NCBI GenBank assembly: GCA_023301245.1
Contig: JALZUV010000194.1
Span: 1-11,524, forward strand
Source of the DNA: Rickettsiales bacterium
GTDB lineage: Bacteria > Pseudomonadota > Alphaproteobacteria > Rickettsiales > JALZUV01
DNA length: 11,524 bases
Direction of reading: 5' to 3'
Shown: in pieces, positions 1 through 6,026 of the stretch
How positions within the stretch are numbered: the first letter of the stretch is position 1
Layout of the letters: the number at the start of each line of letters is the position of its first letter
Translations under genes and position numbers: made by a program
The notes under the pieces: generated by a model
Seen by the model: only the letters and a program-made list of their open reading frames with translations
What the model was told of the DNA's origin: nothing
Database searches by the model: none

Positions 1-183
1 AAGCGCGGTATTATCTTCGGTTTTTTTACAAGTTTCCTTGCAATGCTAATATTTCCTCTTACACTTCACACCCTCGCTGCAACTCCTAATATCATCGAAA
101 CAATTTTGCCAGGGCTTATTTGGGGAAGCATCTACTTGATGGGAGTGCTAATATCGCTTGAGGCGACAAGACGCGCAAAGTAA
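1..183 (+). CDS. C-terminal fragment of a small membrane protein (5' end outside window)
   Basis: Frame 1 is open from the first base to a TAA at 181-183 and encodes 60 residues. The peptide has two strongly hydrophobic stretches, roughly residues 4-24 (rich in F, L, I) and 31-52 (containing LPGLIWGSIYLMGVLI), so I infer two membrane helices. It ends in a basic tail (RRAK), which by the positive-inside rule suggests a cytoplasmic C-terminus. No start codon is visible because the gene begins before the window. I do not recognise the family and assign no function. It runs in the same direction as the next gene but is separated from it by 81 bases containing an inverted repeat, so it is probably a separate transcription unit. 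Confidence 0.6.
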   Translation, partial: KRGIIFGFFTSFLAMLIFPLTLHTLAATPNIIETILPGLIWGSIYLMGVLISLEATRRAK

Positions 184-200
184 TAAATTCGCAAGATTAT

Positions 201-223
201 GTAACAAAACAAGTAATTGTTAC
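201..223. repeat. 7-bp inverted repeat upstream of the DinB-like gene
   Basis: GTAACAA at 201-207 is the exact reverse complement of TTGTTAC at 217-223, with a 9-base spacer. It lies between the upstream membrane-protein stop (183) and the ATG at 265. No T-tract follows on either strand, so it looks more like an operator or a chance dyad than an intrinsic terminator. I see no convincing -35/-10 pair in 184-264. Confidence 0.35.
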
Positions 224-264
224 GAATGTTAAACTAACGCCCTAACTGTAAAGTCACCCTACTT

Positions 265-828
265 ATGAACATGAACTCAATCGCTAAAACAAAAAATACT
301 CCTGAGGGTAAATGCCTTGGCGACATTCTTGTACAATCTAATATAGACATACTTAAGCAGCTTGTTTCAGCCCTCAACTATTTTGAAGAAACTCATTATC
401 AAAAGCAGGGAATTGCGAAAAGTTCATCTATTGGTATGCATATGCGTCATATTATAGAATTCTATCAAGAATTCTTCTTAGCTTGCGGCACAACACCACA
501 CAAAGATATTTGCTATGACGCTCGTCAGCGTAATCTATTTCTAGAAACATCGCGGAAGAGTGCCTTGCAAGAGCTGCAAACATTAGAAGCGGAATTTAAT
601 GCAATGACATTAGATGACAAAACCATGACCTTATCGGTTATTGTCGATGCAGAAGCGCCGCTTATCCCTTTAGCTACAAGCCTCCATCGCGAGCTCTATC
701 ATTTACTTGACCATACGATTCACCACATGGCGCTCATAAAAACCCTCGCTCAGCAGCAAGAGCTCACATTAAACGACGATTTTGGCGTTGCGAAAGCCAC
801 ACAAAAGCATCAGAAACAGGCGAAATAA
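265..828 (+). CDS. DinB-fold (DinB/YfiT-like) family protein
   Basis: This 187-residue, mostly helical protein looks like a member of the DinB-like four-helix superfamily. Such proteins often carry a metal-binding histidine triad, and some members act as thiol-dependent transferases or hydrolases. The visible hallmarks are a histidine-containing first helix (SSIGMHMRHIIEFYQ, with His59 and His62) and a C-terminal HRELYHLLDHTIHHM helix (His141, His146, His150, His153, His154). His62, His150 and His154 are plausible ligands for one metal ion. It is the first gene of a tight plus-strand operon; its stop is 3 bases before the NRDE gene's ATG. The start at 265 is the first in-frame ATG; another lies two codons on (271). 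Neither has a strong ribosome site. The family assignment is from pattern only, and the substrate is unknown. Confidence 0.7.
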   Translation: MNMNSIAKTKNTPEGKCLGDILVQSNIDILKQLVSALNYFEETHYQKQGIAKSSSIGMHMRHIIEFYQEFFLACGTTPHKDICYDARQRNLFLETSRKSALQELQTLEAEFNAMTLDDKTMTLSVIVDAEAPLIPLATSLHRELYHLLDHTIHHMALIKTLAQQQELTLNDDFGVAKATQKHQKQAK

Positions 829-831
829 ACC

Positions 832-1533
832 ATGTGCACCCTCTCGCTATTTCGCCAAAATTCTGGCTATAAAGTCTTTATGAATCGTGACGAACGGCAT
901 GATAGAGTGGCCGAGCTTGCTCCTAAACTTATCGCTAAAGACCCCGATGTTTTTGCTCCAATTGATCCGCAAAGCGGCGGCACATGGATTGCTCATAATA
1001 ACAAAGGTTTTTGGGGGTGCCTGCTGAATGGCTATTTCGAAAATGCAACAGACAGCAACGCTTCCTATCAAAGTCGCGGCGAAATTTTACCCAATCTTTT
1101 ATCATCAGATAATCCTCTAGAATCGATCGAAGCCATCGACGCTTCGCGCTACCTTAGTTTTCGCCTTGTTGTAGGGTCAGCCCATGCGCATAGATTGTTT
1201 ATATGGGATGGAAAAAATTACCGCGAAGGTGAATTTCATGCCGCTCACGATAATCGCGCCTTCTTTCTAACCTCTTCTTCTTGGAATCAAGAAGAAGTAA
1301 TTTCCATGCGCACAAAGCTGTTTGAGCAATGGGCGCAAAACCCAGCCAATGAAATTTCTAACGACATACCAACTTATCATTACTCTCAAGAACCTAATAG
1401 AGAGGCCGCCATCTTTATGATGCGTTCTTATAGTGGCACTAAAAGCATCACCGCATTAGACGTTAATCAAACTGGCGTACAGTTAGCCTATCACACAATG
1501 GCTGATAAAAACCCAATGGCAATCGCACAATGA
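832..1533 (+). CDS. NRDE family protein (TANGO2 homologue)
   Basis: This 233-residue protein begins MCTLSLF and carries the eponymous NRDE motif at residues 18-21. It also has the family's GGTWIA block (about residues 49-54) and an SRG-E-LPNLL block (about 81-90). These identify the NRDE/TANGO2 family (DUF833). In eukaryotes TANGO2 has been linked to lipid, CoA and haem handling; the bacterial role is not settled. Cys2 would become the N-terminal residue after methionine removal, and an Ntn-hydrolase-like mechanism has been suggested for the family; I infer this only from the conserved position. The gene starts 3 bases after the DinB-like gene, and its TGA stop overlaps the next gene's ATG in an ATGA (1530-1533), which implies translational coupling. 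Length is near that of typical bacterial members. Confidence 0.88.
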   Translation: MCTLSLFRQNSGYKVFMNRDERHDRVAELAPKLIAKDPDVFAPIDPQSGGTWIAHNNKGFWGCLLNGYFENATDSNASYQSRGEILPNLLSSDNPLESIEAIDASRYLSFRLVVGSAHAHRLFIWDGKNYREGEFHAAHDNRAFFLTSSSWNQEEVISMRTKLFEQWAQNPANEISNDIPTYHYSQEPNREAAIFMMRSYSGTKSITALDVNQTGVQLAYHTMADKNPMAIAQ

Positions 1534-2606
1534 GCATTGCCAAAAATGCTGAACAAACCACCTCGTTCTTTGAGTTTTGGCCAAGCTGGGTAATGTATTT
1601 ACCCGTTGGGCTGCAATGGATAGTCTTAGCAATCCGTTATCGTTCAATCACTCTACCGTTTTTAGCGAACCCATCGCTGACATTATCTGGCATGGTAGGC
1701 GTGCCCAAAAGCGAGCTATTGAAGCAAGCTTCAGGTAAATGTGCCGATGTCATTTTACCGTGGGTTACCTTCATCGTTGATAATCGCTCTGAGCAGGCTT
1801 TAGCCAATGAATTCATTCAAACAGCCTCTGAGCAAGGCATCCACCTACCCTTTGCCTGCAAACCTGATATTGGCTGTCGTGGCGTGGGTGTAAAGCTCGT
1901 AGAGAATAAAGAACAACTAGCATCAATTATTCAAACGTACCCTGAGGGCGCAACTTTAATGTGTCAAAAGCTCGCTTCCTATGAAGCTGAAGTTGGAATT
2001 TTCTATGTTAAAAACCCCAATACTGGGAAAAGTGAAATTCCTTCTATGACCACAAAAATATTACCGCGTATCACGGGCGATGGAACCCATACACTCGGCG
2101 AATTAATTGAAAGTGATTCACGAGCAGGCCCCTTAAAACGCCTTTATTTTGAACGCCATAAATCAGCATGGAATGATATCCCGGCATCAGGAGAAAAAAT
2201 CCGACTCGTATTTTCCGCCAGCCACAGTAAGGGAGCTATCTTCACTGATGCTCGTGAACATATCACCCCTGCCCTAACGCAAGAGATTGATGAAATTATG
2301 CAAGGCTTGCCTAACTTTTATTATGGCCGATTAGACGTTAAATTCTCTGACATTGAATCGCTTAAAAAAGGGGATAATCTTGAGGTGATTGAAATTAACG
2401 GAGCTAGCGCTGAGTCCATTCATATTTGGGATAAGAATGCTAAATTTCTCGATGCAATTAAAGCGCTTCTGTGGCAATATCGTACTTTATTTTCGCTTGG
2501 CGCCTACCATCGCAGTAAAGGCAAAACACCGCCTTCACTTGGTGAGTTTTTTAAAAAGTTACGACTTGAGCGCCGATTGACCAAAAACTACCCATTGACC
2601 GATTAA
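1530..2606 (+). CDS. ATP-grasp ligase-like protein (D-Ala-D-Ala ligase superfamily)
   Basis: The 358-residue product has an ATP-grasp fold in its middle and end. A nucleotide-binding lysine and glycine-rich loop sit in KPDIGCRGVGV (residues 111-121). A QKLASYEAEVGIFYV strand-helix follows (146-160), then a GDGTHTLGEL segment (183-192). The metal and phosphate site is marked by YGRLDVKF (265-272) and EVIEINGA (285-292), with Arg267, Asp269, Glu288 and Asn290 as likely catalytic residues. Enzymes of this fold join a carboxylate to an amine or similar nucleophile, using ATP through an acyl-phosphate. The first 40 residues are aromatic and hydrophobic (FEFWPSWVMYLPVGLQW), suggesting membrane association or one membrane segment, which is unusual for soluble D-Ala ligases. 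It overlaps the NRDE gene by 4 bases and precedes the acyltransferase by 13. The substrate is not known; it is unlikely to be the housekeeping Ddl. Confidence 0.75.
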   Translation: MSIAKNAEQTTSFFEFWPSWVMYLPVGLQWIVLAIRYRSITLPFLANPSLTLSGMVGVPKSELLKQASGKCADVILPWVTFIVDNRSEQALANEFIQTASEQGIHLPFACKPDIGCRGVGVKLVENKEQLASIIQTYPEGATLMCQKLASYEAEVGIFYVKNPNTGKSEIPSMTTKILPRITGDGTHTLGELIESDSRAGPLKRLYFERHKSAWNDIPASGEKIRLVFSASHSKGAIFTDAREHITPALTQEIDEIMQGLPNFYYGRLDVKFSDIESLKKGDNLEVIEINGASAESIHIWDKNAKFLDAIKALLWQYRTLFSLGAYHRSKGKTPPSLGEFFKKLRLERRLTKNYPLTD

Positions 2607-2609
2607 GGA
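2605..2609 (+). promoter_or_regulatory. Ribosome binding site for the GTG-started acyltransferase gene
   Basis: AAGGA at 2605-2609 overlaps the TAA stop of the ATP-grasp gene (2604-2606) and lies 10 bases before the GTG at 2620. It supports the GTG start over the first internal ATG (2698), and reinitiation after the upstream stop is likely. Confidence 0.5.
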
Positions 2610-2619
2610 AAAATTCACG

Positions 2620-4404
2620 GTGCATAACCCCTTCTCATTATCCCAAGTCAAAAACCCAGTGATTAAATGGGCGCTTCAGAAAATTTCTAGAATTAACATG
2701 CTGGAGCAATTTTATGATAGCTGGCTAAAGCAAGGCAATAATCCTGACGATGATAATACGGATGCGTTCCTAACGCATATCCTTAATCAAATGCAGGTTG
2801 ATACTAAAGTCATCAATGAAGAGTTACTGGCAGCAGCTCCCACCACAGGCCCCTTAATCATTGTCGCCAACCACCCGCTTGGCGGTATTGATGGTATGGT
2901 GCTCACTAAATTACTACGTACGATTCGCCCTGATTTAAAAGTACTCACCAATGAACTGCTCAGTAATATTCATGAATTTCGAGATGTATTTGTTGGAGTT
3001 GATGTATTGAATGCAGGCAAGCAACGGCACAACATGCAGGGCATGCGGGTAATTTCGCGCCACCTCAGCAACAATGGCGCGTTACTAGTTTTTCCTGCTG
3101 GCACGGTTTCACGCATCAAACTCCCGTCTTTTAAAGTCTCAGATGCTCCTTGGAGCGATATGATTTCCAAGCTTGCCCGCAAGTATAAAGCCCCCATTAT
3201 GCCTATTTATGTTGGCGGCAAAAACAGCTTAAGCTTCTATTTGGCAGGCTACATTCACAAACGTCTGCGCACCGCTTTATTACCCCGCGCTATGGTCAAT
3301 AATAGCGCCAAAACTGTTGATTTGCATCTTGGCGCACTTATCCCTGCATCTGACTTACAAAGACTACATGATGACCGAATCGCCATGTCTTACATTCGTA
3401 TGTGTTGCGAGGTTCTCAACAGCCCACAGCCTGAAACAAAAACAACATCGCCTTTGCCAATGCAGGAAGTAAAGAGAGATATTGCGAACGAAGAAGTTGC
3501 CAATCATATCACCCAATCTTTAAGCGAATACCGAGTTCATCAAAAAGGCAATTTAGAGCTTTATTGCGCCCCTTATGATGCACTTGGTATCGTCATGGAG
3601 CAGCTATCCATTGAGCGCGAGCGCACCTTTCGTCAAGTCGATGAGGGCACAGGCTATGAACTTGATAGCGACCGATTTGACCCTCATTATATGCACCTGT
3701 TTTTATGGGACAAATCGGCAAGTAAAATTGCCGGAGGCTATCGCTTGGGTAAGACCGACGAGATTGTAAAAAACCATAAATTAGAAGGGTTATATAGCCA
3801 TTCTTTATTTAACTATCAGGCCAACTTCTTGCAGGAGATTGGAAAAACCATTGAAGTAGGGCGTTCGTTTATTACGCAAGATTACCAAAAGAGCCCCTTT
3901 GCATTAGATCTCATGTGGAAAGGTATTGGTGCCTTTGTCGCTAAAAACCCAGAATATCATACGCTCTTTGGTTGCGTAAGTATCTCACAACAATATTCAC
4001 GCTTGGTGCGCACGATGCTTGCAGAAACCTTTCTTTCACATTTCGGAGTTTCCGATGCAATAAAGCGCCGTGTAAAGGCGCGAACTCCCATCCAAAAAAT
4101 GAAAAAACCATGGAACCCGTTACAAATTGCGAGCCTCTCCGAAATACCGGTTATCAATAAATTAGTTGGTCGAATTGATCCTGGAAAATCTATCCCTATA
4201 CTCATCCATCACTACCTTGCATTAAATGGCCGCTTCATTTCATTCACGGTCAATAACGGCTTCAATCACTCGCTAGATGGTTTGATTATGGTCGACCTTC
4301 GCATTGCCCCAGATAAATATCTGAAACGTTATATGGGCACAGAGGGTTTAGAAAAATTTCGTGACGAGAATTTTATAGAAGAGAAACTATCTGAAGCACT
4401 CTAA
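2620..4404 (+). CDS. Two-domain acyltransferase, OlsF-like ornithine (amino acid) lipid synthase
   Basis: The 594-residue protein fuses two acyltransferase modules. The N-terminal part (about residues 60-265) is a PlsC-like lysophospholipid O-acyltransferase: ANHPLGGIDG gives the catalytic His85 and Asp91, FPAGTVSR (158-165) is the glycerophosphate-binding block, and APIMPIYVGG (191-200) the fourth block. The C-terminal part (about 300-590) resembles the GNAT-like OlsB N-acyltransferase, with an ERERTFRQ block, an HLFLWD...AGGYRLG block (359-377) and IEVGRSFI (411-418). This arrangement matches OlsF, in which the C-terminal half N-acylates ornithine and the N-terminal half adds the second fatty acyl chain. 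A cytoplasmic-membrane site is expected. It is the last gene of the four-gene operon and starts with GTG behind an AAGGA site. The exact amino acid acceptor cannot be read from the sequence, so I give no symbol. Confidence 0.75.
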   Translation: MHNPFSLSQVKNPVIKWALQKISRINMLEQFYDSWLKQGNNPDDDNTDAFLTHILNQMQVDTKVINEELLAAAPTTGPLIIVANHPLGGIDGMVLTKLLRTIRPDLKVLTNELLSNIHEFRDVFVGVDVLNAGKQRHNMQGMRVISRHLSNNGALLVFPAGTVSRIKLPSFKVSDAPWSDMISKLARKYKAPIMPIYVGGKNSLSFYLAGYIHKRLRTALLPRAMVNNSAKTVDLHLGALIPASDLQRLHDDRIAMSYIRMCCEVLNSPQPETKTTSPLPMQEVKRDIANEEVANHITQSLSEYRVHQKGNLELYCAPYDALGIVMEQLSIERERTFRQVDEGTGYELDSDRFDPHYMHLFLWDKSASKIAGGYRLGKTDEIVKNHKLEGLYSHSLFNYQANFLQEIGKTIEVGRSFITQDYQKSPFALDLMWKGIGAFVAKNPEYHTLFGCVSISQQYSRLVRTMLAETFLSHFGVSDAIKRRVKARTPIQKMKKPWNPLQIASLSEIPVINKLVGRIDPGKSIPILIHHYLALNGRFISFTVNNGFNHSLDGLIMVDLRIAPDKYLKRYMGTEGLEKFRDENFIEEKLSEAL

Positions 4405-4470
4405 GCCTCTTAAAAAACTTAACGAGCCATCCCCTCATTCTCTATAATTCAACAGCTCTAGTAGCATTGA

Positions 4471-5553
4471 CTAACTGTGTGATTGCAAGGTGAAGTAGAA
4501 GCTGGATCCCTTACCTATTTCACTCTCGCACCAAATATCACCTTGATGCCTATCGATAATTTTTTTGCACGTCGCAAGCCCTAAACCTGAACCGCTATAT
4601 TGATTCTCTGTTACAAGACGCTGGAAAGGGGCGAACACCTTTTTCAGGTATTTAGACTCAATACCAATGCCATTATCTTTGAGGCAGACTTCAATTTTAT
4701 CATCTTTTTTTACGGCCGAAACATCAATCTTCGGAACGCTCATTTCATTATATTTCAAAGAATTCATTATTAAATTCTGAAATAACTGCATCAGCAATGT
4801 GCCATTTCCATAAACATCCGGTAAGTTTTCAAAGGTGATCCTTGCCCTCGACTCTAGGATATCATTCGCTAAAATAGCAGTGGTATTTTCCAGCACTTTT
4901 TCTAAGGACACCTTGCTAAAAACAGCCTCACCGTCAATTTTTGTATATTCGTAAAGTGTATCTACCAAGGCATTCATTTTTTTGGTCGCCGTACGGATAT
5001 AGCCAAAACTATCTTCTAGCTTGTCATAATTTCCGTCTGAAATATCCGTTTCTATAAAATCCATAAATCCATTGATGTGGCGTGCAGGAGCCCGCAAATC
5101 ATGGGCGAGCATAGAAGCAAAATCTTGCAGGTCACGCCTTTGAATTTCCATTTTTTTCTTCAAAGCTGCTCTATCAATCGCGTTTTTGATAGTACGAGCC
5201 ATAGAGTACCCATCTATCATGTGCTTTGGAATATAGTCATAGGCACCTTTTTGTAGCGCTTGAGTTGCAATAACTTCATTACCTTCGCCTGTCATCATAA
5301 TAATAGGAACATAAGGATGGAGCTTCAATATACGCGTAATGCTCTCTAGCCCATCGACCCCTGGAATCATATAGTCGAGAAAAATACAATCGTACTTCGC
5401 ATTGCTTTCTAGCAGCGTCATTGAAGCTTCGAATGTTTCCGCTTCTTCCACGTCATAATTCAACTCTGCCTTAGCTAACGACCGAATAATTTGTTTTCTA
5501 TCGGCCCTATCATCATCAATGACGAGTATGCGTTTTTTGTTATTAGAAATCAC
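4471..5553 (-). CDS. Hybrid receiver-histidine kinase (REC-HisKA-HATPase)
   Basis: The 360-residue protein starts with a receiver domain (residues 8-125): acidic pocket DDD (13-15), phospho-acceptor Asp60 in FLDYM, Thr88 and Lys110. A short linker leads to a HisKA domain with His151 in MLAHDLRAP, then a HATPase_c domain with the N box QNLIMNSLKYN (259-269), DNGIGI (293-298) and GSGLGLA (321-327). All key residues are present, so it should be an active kinase controlled by, or passing phosphate with, its own receiver. There is no transmembrane segment, so it is cytoplasmic. The start is GTG (5551-5553), 6 bases after the preceding receiver gene's stop, with a GGAGAG site inside that gene. It is the last gene of the tsx-kinase operon and converges on the plus-strand lipid operon. 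Confidence 0.9.
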   Translation of the reverse strand: MISNNKKRILVIDDDRADRKQIIRSLAKAELNYDVEEAETFEASMTLLESNAKYDCIFLDYMIPGVDGLESITRILKLHPYVPIIMMTGEGNEVIATQALQKGAYDYIPKHMIDGYSMARTIKNAIDRAALKKKMEIQRRDLQDFASMLAHDLRAPARHINGFMDFIETDISDGNYDKLEDSFGYIRTATKKMNALVDTLYEYTKIDGEAVFSKVSLEKVLENTTAILANDILESRARITFENLPDVYGNGTLLMQLFQNLIMNSLKYNEMSVPKIDVSAVKKDDKIEVCLKDNGIGIESKYLKKVFAPFQRLVTENQYSGSGLGLATCKKIIDRHQGDIWCESEIGKGSSFYFTLQSHS

Positions 5554-5559
5554 TTTATC

Positions 5560-6009
5560 TTACTCTCCATCTGGGAACTCAATAATACTCCAATAATGCT
5601 CGACCATATGAATCAAATTTGTAAAATCTTGGCCGACTCTTTCTTTTACAATATAGCCCGCAATATTCAGGTCATAAGCCTCTTTCTTATCTTCTTGCGC
5701 TTTTGAGGTCGTCAATATAAAGGCGATAGTGCCTTGCAGTTTTTCATCATTACGTATCTCACGAATAAGCTCTAACCCATTCATACGCGGCATATTTAAA
5801 TCTACTAACAACATGTAAGGCTTTTGAATAATACGATTACTATCGTTACCACGCAAAATTTCAAGCGCATCTATGCCTGAATCGGCACGCATAATAGGGT
5901 TGGAAATCTTAGCTTTACGAAAGGCGCGCTCAACCCCTTTAGCATCAACATCGTCATCATCAACAACTAAGATAGTGACTACTTTATTTTTATCCATTTT
6001 CAAGGTCAT
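5560..6009 (-). CDS. Single-domain response regulator (Rcp1-like receiver)
   Basis: This is a 149-residue receiver domain with no output domain. The acidic pocket is DDDD (17-20), the phospho-acceptor is Asp70 in LLVDLNMPRMNG, and the switch residues are Thr100 or Thr101 and Lys122. The long segment between the third helix and the phospho-acceptor strand (LRGNDSNRIIQKP) is typical of Rcp1-like receivers, which are partners of phytochrome-type and other histidine kinases. It probably shuttles phosphate between the CHASE kinase encoded just upstream (17-base gap) and the hybrid kinase just downstream (6-base gap). The ATG at 6009 follows a weak AGAGAG stretch; an in-frame ATG four codons later (5997) is possible but has no better ribosome site. 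Confidence 0.92.
   Translation of the reverse strand: MTLKMDKNKVVTILVVDDDDVDAKGVERAFRKAKISNPIMRADSGIDALEILRGNDSNRIIQKPYMLLVDLNMPRMNGLELIREIRNDEKLQGTIAFILTTSKAQEDKKEAYDLNIAGYIVKERVGQDFTNLIHMVEHYWSIIEFPDGE
5563..5568 (-). promoter_or_regulatory. Ribosome binding site for the GTG-started hybrid kinase
   Basis: Read on the minus strand, GGAGAG forms the last two sense codons of the single-domain receiver gene, immediately before its TAA, and sits 9 bases before the GTG at 5553. It supports that GTG as the true start and suggests coupled translation of the two genes. Confidence 0.6.
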
Positions 6010-6026
6010 GTTATTTCTCTCTTAAT

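Noticed and set aside
217..245. Sigma-70 promoter for the DinB-like gene using TTGTTA at 217-222
   Set aside because: No acceptable -10 hexamer occurs at a 16-18 base spacing; the bases there read CCCTAA or CCTAAC.
847..1071. 74-residue minus-strand open frame within the NRDE gene
   Set aside because: It lies wholly opposite a clearly conserved protein and shows no family features.
1530..2606. Housekeeping D-alanine-D-alanine ligase (ddl)
   Set aside because: The aromatic N-terminal segment and the operon partners differ from Ddl, which usually sits in the cell-division and wall cluster. Only the ATP-grasp core is shared.
3957..4205. 82-residue minus-strand open frame inside the acyltransferase gene
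   Set aside because: It is a shadow of a long conserved gene with no start signal or recognisable motif.
4405..4470. Terminator between the convergent lipid operon and sensor operon
   Set aside because: There are T- and A-rich runs near 4410-4420, but no stem of useful length beside them on either strand.
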